From Gavia stellata (Eukaryota > Chordata > Aves > Gaviiformes > Gaviidae): 64,000 nt of DNA. The stretch is taken from NCBI RefSeq assembly GCF_030936135.1, contig NC_082637.1, positions 10,739,001 to 10,803,000 on the forward strand, read 5' to 3'. Position 1 is the first letter of the stretch; the number at the start of each line of letters is the position of its first letter. The notes under the pieces are model-generated. The model was not told where the DNA came from, made no database searches, and saw only the letters and a list, made by a program, of their open reading frames with translations. A program made the position numbers and the translations under genes. Below, piece by piece: positions 34,370 through 49,915 of this stretch.

Positions 34370-34880
34370 GACAGACTGCCCACATGCATTTGTGCACACA
34401 CATGGTCTGCCCATGTGCACACAGGCGTGCACACACATCCACCTGGTTGTCCTGCTGGTATGTACACACACGTGTGCACTTGGACTGTGCACACACACAT
34501 GCGCAAACACAAATGTCCTACCCATATGTGCCCGAGCACTCACACATCTGCGATTGCTCTGACCATATGGACAGATGCCAAGTTGTTCTACCTATATACA
34601 CACGTGTGCGCATACATGCGCAAGCCCCACCTGCTCTGCCTACACCCACCTGCAAACTGTTCTACCTATATGCAGGCACACACCTACGCATACCCAGCTG
34701 CCCTGCCAAGACACACACAAAGCCATCCTGCTTGCAGCTGTGCACACACGTGCATGCGACCCGTCTGCCAGCGTGTGCACACATGCACACAGCCAGCCTA
34801 CATACCCTGTGTTGCCTCTCTGTGCCCTTCTCACATCGGACGGTGCGTGTGTGTGCACCCGTGTGAGCTTCTCAGGACCA
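34370..34880. repeat. CA-rich minisatellite upstream of the SIGMAR1 3' end
   Basis: GTGCACACACATG and CTACCTATATGCACAC-like words recur over about 500 bases with variable spacing. Confidence 0.78.
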
Positions 34881-35285
34881 CCCACCCACTGCACCTGGGT
34901 CTGCCTACCCCCAGGGCCGCATGCCCAGCATCAGCACCGTCCCCCAAAAGGAGCCCCCTGGACTCTTGTGTCCCCCATGGAAGCAGGGCCCTGGCACCAG
35001 CCCAGGCTTTTGGTCCCCAGCGACTGCAGCAGAGAGGAGTAATAGCACCATCTCTCGCCAGTCCCTGGGAGCGGAGATGGGCCTGATCCTGCCCAGCACT
35101 GCACCCCCCAGCTCCCAGGACGCTGGGCGGGATGATGCCGACTGCCCAGGGACGCCCAGCTGTCCCCAGCTGCCAGCAGGACCCCTGCTGAGCCCAGAGC
35201 CGGACAGATCCAGCACTGTTCTGTAGCAGGGGCTCAGCACGCTCCAGAGACTCTCCCAGGGACGCGAGCGGATAGGATGAACAAT

Positions 35286-35291
35286 TTTATT
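35286..35291 (-). terminator. SIGMAR1 polyadenylation signal (AATAAA)
   Basis: The minus strand reads CCAGTAATAAAATTG 1.2 kb past the SIGMAR1 stop, implying a 3' UTR of about 1.23 kb (about 35270-36516). No canonical AATAAA was seen nearer the stop. Confidence 0.7.
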
Positions 35292-36424
35292 ACTGGTATC
35301 TCTTTCCAGGTGGCAAATTAAAAGTAGCCCGTGTGCACGGCTGCCAGTCAGCATGATGGGGACAGTCCGGGGTGCAGGAGGAGCAGCATGCTATAGGCCT
35401 GGTGACCAGGGACACACACGTTAGTTTGGCAGCAGCACAGAGGTGAAAACCCTCCACCAAGCAGCGAGCCCGCATGGGTCCGGCCACAGGGCTGCAAGCA
35501 AGGTCCGCAGCCGGGCTCGGTCGGGCGACTGCAGCACTCCTTCGGTGGCCGGGACCCAGTGCCGGGAGCTGAGCTGGGTGGCTGCCCCCAGGGGGTCTCA
35601 CAGCCAGGGGAAGCGTTTCAAGGGGCGAGATCCCATCCTGAGCTAGTACAGAGGTTCGGGCACCTGCATACACTAGGTATGTGCATAGCCCGGAGGCCAC
35701 ACAGAACAGGCTCTTGGTTAAGGCGACAGACGGTGGCTGTCCCCCTTGGAGGGGACTGCAGGGAGGGGGACAGTAGGGAAAGGGACCCTCTTCCAGCACT
35801 GGCTGTCCCCTGGGGCTGATGACACACAGGGGACCAAGAGGGACCTCCAGCCCAGAGGCTGGGCATCCCCTCACTGCCAGGGGGTCCCAGCGCAGATCCT
35901 GCCCCGTGCCAGGAGGACACTGTGTGCTGCCAACCCACATCAGCGGGGACAGAGCCACAGGAGATGCTGCCAGCTGGACACAGCGCCGTGCACTGCCCGC
36001 AGTCCCGGCAGCCTGCCAGGGAGATGGGGAACCTCTTGGCCGACCTTTACAGCAGGTGCTCTGGCCCGGCTCACCCCGTGCACCCGGCCCCAAGGGCGGC
36101 ATTGTCCTCCTGATGTCTCAGGAGCTGCAGAAATTTTGCGGAGCCTGGGGACAGCCAGCTCCAGCACCTCTCCCTCTGCACGCTGAGGGCGCACAGGGGT
36201 GCTCATACCCCGCAAGGCCACTCCAGCCCTGAGGGATGGAAAAGCAGGACATGACCCCGATCAAGAGCGGGGAGAGGCAGGTAGTAAAGAGAACTGGTGG
36301 TCCGTATTGCTGTGACCGCCACGGTCCCTCTGCCCTGGCACCCAGCTGGACCATGGGGAAGGACAGAGCAATTTGGCGGAGGCACAGGGGGTCTCCTGCT
36401 GCCTCTGCTAGAGCTTGGGCTTGG

Positions 36425-36455
36425 GGAGGAGGAGGAGGAGGAGGAGGAGGAGGGG
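36425..36455. repeat. (GGA)n run in the SIGMAR1 3' UTR
   Basis: About ten GAG/GGA units; in the mRNA (minus strand) this is a CCT run about 70 bases past the stop codon. Confidence 0.9.
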
Positions 36456-36516
36456 GAAGGAAGGCTGGGAGTAGAGGAGCCAGCTGTGCCTGGCAGGGTG
36501 CCCCAGCGAGCCGGGC

Positions 36517-42282
<5,766 letters not shown>

Positions 42283-42662
42283 TGGGGAGCCGCGGAGCCG
42301 GCCCTTGGCTCTGCTGGGTGAGGCCAGGGAGAGAAGCCAGCTGGGGGTGGAGAGAGCTGAGGCCTGGGAACTCATGTCACTTGTGAGCCCTCTGGTCTCG
42401 CAGCTTCTCCTGAGCCTTGCCATGGCTGGGCCTGGCTTGGGGACTGGTTTTGTCGGTTCGGGTACCCTAAGTCCTAATCCTGCGGCATCTTTGTGCAGGC
42501 GTTGTGGTTCTCCCCGGTCTCCTTCCCCATCCCAGGCTCCGTCTTCCCTCCTCCGCAGCATGCTTGTACCAGCACTGAAGGGCTCACCCTGCTCCCAGTC
42601 CAGTCTTAGTGGTGGGACTGGGAGTGCTGCCTGCCCTGTGGAGGGGCATGGTTCTGCTGGCC

Positions 42663-42668
42663 AATAAA
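42663..42668 (+). terminator. GALT polyadenylation signal (AATAAA)
   Basis: CCAATAAAACC lies 381 bases after the stop codon, followed by GTGCCTCTGCCTGTG, a GT-rich downstream element. Confidence 0.85.
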
Positions 42669-42689
42669 ACCTGGAAGCAAAGTGCCTCT

Positions 42690-43940
42690 GCCTGTGCCCT
42701 GGTGGCTCTTGGCCCTGGGTTGGAGATTTGGGGTCTCTGCTGGGGACCCTCAACTGGTGGGGAGAGGATAACCCTGGGGGCTGCTGGGGGTGTGCTGGCA
42801 GCCCTATGCCACTTGCTGCTGTCCCTGTCTCTGCGTTGCCTCCTCTTCCTCCCTGGGGGGAGCTCTGAGCCTGTCTCTGAGCGCTGCGGGCTCCGAGAGG
42901 CACGGGAAGCAAGGAAGAACTTATGCAGCCCAAGGCTTAGCCAGCTCCTGGTAGAGGGCTGAGGCCTGGCAAACTCGCTGCATGGAGGCTGCTGGCTGGG
43001 GAAGCCTGGCTGTGGCTCACACAACTGCTCCCCTTCCTCCTCTCTGCCTGGGGCCGCAGTGCGGGGCTGCCGGGATGCAGCAAGGGGCTGGTTCATCGCT
43101 AGCCTGGGGGGTCCAGCTCTGCTTATGGTGCTGCTGCCCCCTTTCCCCTTCCCTGTGCCCACCCATGGTGTGGGGCAGCAGCAGCCTGGTCCCTGGGCTG
43201 AGCTGAGGGATGCTGCAACCAGCTCTGTGCTCTCACCCCCTGCAGCCCCTTCCCCCAGGGGAGTCCCGGGACTGTGCAGGGGTAGGTCCTGGACAGTGAT
43301 GCCCCACAGCTGATGTGGGGGGATGCACAGCACCATCTGCCACAAATAGTTTTTATTTGTCACTAAAGAGCCATTCTCGTAACTCCTTAATGAGGCCCCT
43401 ATCCTTGTCAAGGCTGTGAGTGGGCTCATGGGGGCTAGAAATATCTTGCAAGGAGAGAAATGCTCTCCTCCTACCTACAAGATGACGGTTTGGGGGGAGG
43501 GCTATGCCCCCCCTGCCCATCACTCCCCCATCCCTACCCATGGGGCTGGGGCAGGGAGAAGGGCGCGGCTAGCATGAGACTCAGAGCCAGCCTGGATGCG
43601 ACTGTCCTGCATGCTGTCCCCCTCTTCATCCCCGATCACCCCATCCCAGAGCCCACAAGCCATCCCACCACCCAGCCTCAGGGCTCCCCAGGTGCCCGAG
43701 GTTTTTGGGGAGGAGGCAATGGGTTTTGGGGTGATGGTTGAGCTTGGAGCCATCGTTGTACACAGCATCCCCCTGCCTGGCATGGGGGATGCCCAGCTCA
43801 GTCTGGCCTCTTGGGACAAGCAGTGTCCATCTGGGCTCTGTGACCATCCCCATGGCAGCCCCCCTCCCTTCTCATCGCAGCAAGTGCCTTCACGCCAACC
43901 TCCGAACTTCCCCACTCTTCCCCCGGGCTCTGGAAAAGCG
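42690..43940. other. Intergenic DNA downstream of GALT, no gene recognised
   Basis: GC-rich unique sequence with short open frames only. The IL11RA gene expected here by human synteny was not recognised. Confidence 0.5.
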
Positions 43941-43949
43941 GCAACGAAT

Positions 43950-44280
43950 TGGCTTAAATGTGGGAATCCAGATTGGGGTAATTAGCTGCTGAACCTGTTG
44001 TAACGAAGCTAGTTATCTCACTGCATGCGCAGTTAGCTCTGATTTAATAGCCCACCGGCTCCCAGCCTGGGCTGCAGCGCCTCGGCCCGGGGCCGTAAAT
44101 GAAACTCGCAGTAAGTCAAGCGGTATTAAACTTTACAGTCGCCGTCTTTAAAAACGAGACTCTCTCTCTAATAAATCAGAGCAAGTGGGATTGTAAATAT
44201 CGAGGCAGGATCCATATTGCTTAATTAAACAGCACCTAATGAACAGCCTGTTTGTTGTTTTGTGATTTAGGATGGAGGCT
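43950..44280. promoter_or_regulatory. AT-rich unique block downstream of GALT, possible conserved enhancer
   Basis: About 330 bases containing GGGGTAATTAGCTGC, GCTAGTTATCTC, GCAGTTAGCTCTGATTTAAT, GGTATTAAACTTTAC, CTAATAAATCAG, GCTTAATTAAACAGC and CACCTAATGAACAG. Dense homeodomain-type cores and sharp borders within GC-rich surroundings resemble a developmental noncoding element. No alignment was possible. Confidence 0.5.
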
Positions 44281-44393
44281 GGGGAGGCGACGCGTGCCGA
44301 GGAGTGCTGGTACCCATACCGGGATGCCCTCCTTGGCAGGTAGCGGCTGCTGGAGTTTAGCTGCTGCTAAAATAGCTCAGGGATCGCCTGAGA

Positions 44394-44482
44394 ATTAATT
44401 AAAAAAAATTTTAAATAAAAATTAAAATTTTAAATAAAAAATAAATTTAAAATTAAAAAAATAAATAAAAAGAAAACCATCT
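44394..44482. repeat. A/T-only low-complexity tract
   Basis: Over 80 bases almost entirely of A and T (AATTTTAAATAAAAATTAAA and similar), with AATTTTAAA recurring. Confidence 0.9.
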
Positions 44483-47345
44483 GAAACATTAAGGGTGGAA
44501 GTCAGCAGCAGGTGGAGGAGGAGCGGTGGGTACAGCTGGGTGTGCAGGTTGGACCCTGGTTTTGCTGAGCCCTCTCCTTCTTCACGACAGATCCACCTCC
44601 TCTTGCCCTGATATTTTTAGCTTGTGCGAGGAGGTGTGAAAGGCTGGAAGGGAGCAATGAGCCTTTCTTGTGGCACAGGGAGGCATCGGGCTCATGTGAA
44701 AGGAGCTGCTGGGGATGCAAAGGCATTGCAATTTGTAGGAACCATTGCTGCTATGCTGTAAAGCCCCAAAGCCTTTTATATTTTGGTAGTTACAGTCCTG
44801 TTGTAATCAAAAAGTGGTTTATGGTGAGGAGATTAAAAATGTCTAGCTGGGTGTGGGATGGTGGAGTGGAGGGTCTGCAGGGCACCCAGCTGTTGCTCCT
44901 GACCTGGGAGCATCAAAGGGAAACTGAGGCCCGTTGGGATTCCCTCGATGTACCTCGATGCTGTTTCACTTCTGCCCAAGACCTGTTGGAGATCATCCCG
45001 GGAAAAGTGTCCCTGCGACGGGGTCACCCTTGTCCTGAGCCCCTGTCCCCCAGCACCAGTGCAAATACATCTTCTGCAATCCCTGCCCTGAGCTGCTCTG
45101 GAAGGACGAGCAGGGCAGGCGATGGGGGCAGCGAGGGGAGCTAAGGTGAAGCTCAAGCATGCAGTTAATGCACTAAAAATGCACTGACGTCCCAAGGAGG
45201 CATTTGCTCCCTCTATGGAGTGTTAATGGGGCTGTGAGGGATTAGGAAAGGGCCGCGTTGCTTCTGCGCTGGGCAGGCACGTCCTGCACTCTGCAAGGAG
45301 CAAAGGATAAGCCCAGTGGGGGATGCGGAGCTGTAGAAATGCTTGAGGGTGGATGGCCAGGAATTCAGTCTTATTTCCATCCTGTTTTCTGATGCCACTG
45401 AAACAAATGGGTCAGGCTACAGGGATGTGATCTCCAAGAGCTGCTGGGGCTTTGGCTCAACTGAGACAAACCGATGTGCTCGCCCATGTTGTAGTAGTAT
45501 CTGTCTCCGCCGTAACCCCTGTCCTGCGTGTTTGGGAGACCCAAAGCATCCCCAGCTCTGACACGGACTCCTCCTGTGGCCATGGGTGAGTCCTCGGACG
45601 CTACGCCGGGATGCTGCCCCGTGCATGGAGACCCCTTGGCACGAGCACTCAATGATTGAGGGTAATGGCTGGAGGCACATTCGTCACCTTTGATTACATG
45701 TCCATGTCCAAGGCAGCTGCCAAAGGCTGCAGAGCTGCAGAGCTGCTGCAGATCCTGAAACCCAAACCCTGCCCATCTCTGTTCCACTCCTCCCTGCCTG
45801 CCAGCACAGGTGAGACAATAAATATTGAGCAAAGGAAGTTAATCTGTGACCAGAGTGTTTTAATCAGAAAAAAAAGGTATTAGTGCAGGCCTGCTGGCTC
45901 CTGCCAAACTGCAGTTTTACTGTCCCTCCCGGTACTGGGTTTATGGCTGTCATTTCATTCCAGTTTTACTGTAGTTTTTGCCCTTATCGTTGAGTTTCTC
46001 CTTGCCTGCTGCTGCCTGTGACTGAATGGAGCTTTTAGGAACATAATGAGGAATAAATTAGTAAATTTTTAGGGAGGAAGAAGGAAAGCAAGGGAGGGAG
46101 GAAGAGAGGAAGGAAGGATGAAAGGAAGAAAGAAATGGAGGGAGGAAGAGAGGGAGAGAGGAAGGAAGGAGGGGAGGGAAACAGGAAGGGAGGGAAGCCT
46201 AAATCCCTCCTGTTTCTATCTAAGAGACACCACCAGGCACTTAAAACGAAAACAATTAAAAATTTTAAGCAGATGCTAAATGCCCTGGTGCCCTGCAGCA
46301 GGCAGCTCCGTGCTGTGGGGAGATCTGCTATGCCAGGATAATGAAAAACAAAACCCAAACCCCTTTTAGATCTTGGCTTAGATGGAGACACAGGAGCGTG
46401 GTAGCAACCTCTGGGGCAGCAAACAGCACCCAGCTTGTCCCGGGCTGTCTGGAGCACCTCCCCTGGGTTCAGCAGCTGCCTTGGCAGCGACTTTGCAAAG
46501 GGCTGAGACCAGCAGGAAACAATTTTGGAGGTGACTTGCCCATGCCTCAGCCAGCTGGTGTTTTTTCCTTTGCTGATGGTGACTGAGACCTCCCTGCAAG
46601 GCATTCTCAGAGCTCTCAGGGACCGTGCGTCATGGGAAGGCTGCGGGTCCCAGGTGGACACCACAGGGTGTCTGGATACTGCCTGCCAGCAGCGAAGAGC
46701 CACGGGCTCTGCACGGGCTTTAGGACAGCAGCCCCAGGGCTGGAATTTAATTTGCTAATCATCTGAGACATGCAGGTAATTAAATGCCATCACACTGCAG
46801 CATCCATGTGGTCACTAAGCAGTGGATTCCCCCATCTCCCCCTCGAATCTCCTGCACGCCCAGGGTTGGGGGTGCATCTTAGGGCTCGGCTCTCAGCAAT
46901 GAGGACCTGCCATCGCACGTGGTTTTGAGCCTCTCTCCCATCCTTGGGACCCCATCCCAGGACCCCATCCCAGGGCTAGAGGCCTCAGTTTAGAGCAAGG
47001 GGAACCCCAGGAGGGTCCAGATTCTCGCTTGGTTCACCCCAAACATAACGAGACAGGGAGGGAGGGGAGCAGATACGGATGGGAGGGCAGGGGGCTGGTC
47101 TGAGCTGGGGGCAGCCAACACACTTGACTGTAAAAGAGGGTTATCCACCAGTGCGAGAGATGCTGGGACAAGGCAGGAGCCCTCACAGTGCCCAGGATCA
47201 GCGTGAAATCCAGGTCACTCCCGGCACGGCCGAGTTAGGGCACCCCATCTGTGCCTGGCACTCCCCCGCTGCCCGAGCCAGCTGTGAGAGCTCACAAACA
47301 TCTGTGCCTGCCCCATGGCCACTGGGAAGGAGGAATCCCCCTTCG
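44483..47345. other. Intergenic DNA, no gene recognised
   Basis: Unique-looking sequence apart from a purine tract at 46066-46195 (GGAAGGAAGG/GGGAGGAAGA units). No coding or RNA gene was recognised. Confidence 0.5.
46066..46195. repeat. Purine-only tract, GGAA/GGGA units
   Basis: About 130 bases of nearly uninterrupted A and G (GGGAGGAAGAGAGGAAGGAA and relatives). Confidence 0.9.
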
Positions 47346-47364
47346 TCCTGATGTTCCAGAGAAG

Positions 47365-47570
47365 GAAGCCGTAAATTATTGCTAATTACATTCAGCGATG
47401 CTGAGGAGTCAATAACAAAGCAACACAAGGATGGATCTGGGGCAGAAAGTCACCTCCGGGGTTCGCTTGGGCATGAGGTGACTCCTGGCAGAGGCAGAGC
47501 CCTTGGGAGAGCGGAGGAGGTGGAGAGATTCTAATTAGAAACTAATGACAAAGTAATTAGTAGGTCTCCA
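47365..47570. promoter_or_regulatory. Island with palindromic CTAATTAG sites
   Basis: AAATTATTGCTAATTACATT (47373) and, 150 bases on, TTCTAATTAGAAACTAATGA followed by AAGTAATTAG (47529-47561). Three TAAT/ATTA cores within 33 bases, one a perfect CTAATTAG palindrome, fit paired-type homeodomain dimers (motif knowledge). Confidence 0.45.
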
Positions 47571-48235
47571 GCCTGCCTGGTGCCCTCAGGCTCCCTTGCC
47601 CAGCTCCAAGTCAAACCACCTGCTTCGGTGCACCCAGGATGGTTTAAGCCCTGCAGGGTACGGATGGAGCTGGGAAGAGCCAGCTGCTGCTCCCCACGCA
47701 TGCTGCCATGCTCGACTGCAATCAAACGTCCTCATAGATTAGCCCCACAAAACAAAACGTGATACATAAAAGCCAAAAGTGCATTTGCAGCCTGTTTGCT
47801 TTTGGTGTTTAATCCCTCGTTTACTTTGCTCACAATTGCCTATAACTCATGGTGGCTCATCCACTCCGTCCTGGTTATGTGTTTGGGCTGGGAGGCAGGA
47901 CTCCTTCACGCTGCTTGTGTTGTCCCTGTAGGCAAGTTCCTGCCCTTCCTTGTGCCTCAGTTTCCCTATGGCTCAAATAGGATCAATACCACAGAGGCCA
48001 GACCCTGTCCACCTCATCTGACCAGGCAGTCAGATGCTCCTGGGCTGCACGAGAACCGGTGTGACACCCCCACTGTGACACCCTCACAGTGTCTCCGGCT
48101 TGGACTTGGCTCTGTCCCACCTGGCAACCCGGCAAGGGTCTTGCAGATACAGGGAAAACTTTTTCCAGCCCTGGGACTGGCTGCTGCCCCGAAACAATGC
48201 TGCCCAGCAAACCGCTGGGTTTCTGCACCCAAACT

Positions 48236-48315
48236 GCGGGTGCAATATTTAATTCACACAGTAAAAATACATTTAAATTAAATTTAATTTTGAAAATTAA
48301 AAATCAAATTCTCAC
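48236..48315. repeat. A/T-rich low-complexity tract
   Basis: TTTAAATTAAATTTAATTTT and similar words over about 75 bases. Confidence 0.8.
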
Positions 48316-48614
48316 ATGGGCGAGAAACACAGCAAGAGTGAAGCCAGGATGGATACCCAGGATGCCAGCTTGCTTTTTAACCCTTCCCATCCCATTTTCA
48401 GATTCCCCCAAGGATCAGAGATGCTCAAAAAGCATCCGGATGGTTCCAGCTGTTTCCACCACGCTTCGGTAACAGCAGGACCCCGCTCCATCACAGCCTG
48501 GCAGGCCCCCTCAGAAGTAGCTGATACATTGGCACGGGAGAAAAGAAATGACACCCAGCCTCTGCCAGGGTCTAAAATTCCCCCCCCCCCCGCCCCCCCA
48601 AGGACTAGCTGGCG

Positions 48615-49045
48615 CATTGGGGACTTGGAATGATTATGATAAAACCTACGGGACACCAAGGGCATCACTATGATTTGTGCTGTCTAAATGTTAATCAGAA
48701 TAATAATGCCTATTGAGACAGCTGTTTTAAAAGGCTGTGATGTCGGAGTAAAAATTCCAATAAAACTCTATTAGCCCTTCCTCGTTACACTAATGGTGCC
48801 TGCTGCTAAAAGCCCCCTGCTACAGACACCCGTATTAATGGGCTTATTACAGGAAATAAAATCCGAGGCTGAACATTACAGTGAAGCCTGATTAATTCAG
48901 CAAGGTAATCTTTTTTTTCTTCCCCCTCCTCTCCCTCTTTTCTTCTTCTCCCCTCCTTTATTTAATGAATGTGCTCCTTGAAGTGCCACCTTCTGAGCTT
49001 CGCTTGGAATTTGGTGATGATTTTAAACTTATTTAGTTCACAAGG
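48615..49045. promoter_or_regulatory. AT-rich unique block, possible conserved element
   Basis: Contains GATTATGATAAAACC, AATGTTAATCAGAATAATAA, CCAATAAAACTCTATTAG, CGTATTAATGGGCTTATTAC and CTGATTAATTCAGC. It is followed by a C/T-rich tract (48910-48960) and a second AT-rich piece to 49045. It follows a C-rich homopolymer at 48580-48599. No known repeat or protein was recognised in it. Confidence 0.45.
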
Positions 49046-49794
49046 AGATGAATCTTTGCACCAGCTCCCAGTGCAAATGGGGGGAAAGGGTTCTCAGACG
49101 CCTCCACTAAACCGGGGAACAGAGGAAAAGCAGCCAGGCCAGGAGTGAAGATCCTGGCAAAGGGGGACAACGGATATCCCACGGGTGGTCCTGGTGTGGT
49201 GGCTCTAGGGCTGGGCCAGCCCTTTGCTTGTCCCCATGCAGGTGCATGGTAACACTGGCCAAGGCGAAGCTGCTGGGGGGCGAGCAGCCGCCCTTTGCTG
49301 CTCCTTCCCATCCTTTTTTCTTCTGATTTCTCCTCTTTTGATGCCACCCCTGTCCATGCAGGAAGGGCTGGCCAGGGCCCAGGGACGTATCCAGGTTTGC
49401 TGGTGCTGTCCCAAACTAAGCGTGGTGGCACTGCATGGCACCTGCCAAGGCTGGCAGCCCTTGGACCCAACCTCAGCGCACACTGAGAAGCAGAAACTAA
49501 CCGACAGACACACCGCTATTCATCCAGGCTATAAATAACTCCCATAAAAATCCTCTTCCCAGCCTTTTTGTGCTCAGCCATACCCTGCCAATGGGAAAGG
49601 AGACGGCATCTATTTTATGGGCGGCTGGAAGCCGGCTTTGCATTTTTCTGGCTTGCGTAATCCCACAGGTACCCTCGTTTCTTTTCTTTTTTAACAGCCT
49701 TTTGATTCACATTCCTCCCAGCCAAGTTTAATTATGGCTTTGGCTCCCGCTGCCCAGGAATGGGAAGGGGAGAGGCCAGCTCTGCCTGCCTGCG

Positions 49795-49915
49795 GCAGGG
49801 GCATGGGGCGAGAGGGACGGAGGGACGGAGGGAGGGAGGGAAAGAGAGAAGGAGGGAGGGCAGGAAGGCACAGGCAGGCAGTAAGGAAGGAAGGAAGGAA
49901 GGAAAAGGAAGGGAA
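49795..49915. repeat. Purine-only tract with GGAC/GGAG and GGAA units
   Basis: GACGGAGGGACGGAGGGAGG then GGAAGGAAGGAAGGAA; about 120 bases almost free of T. Confidence 0.88.
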
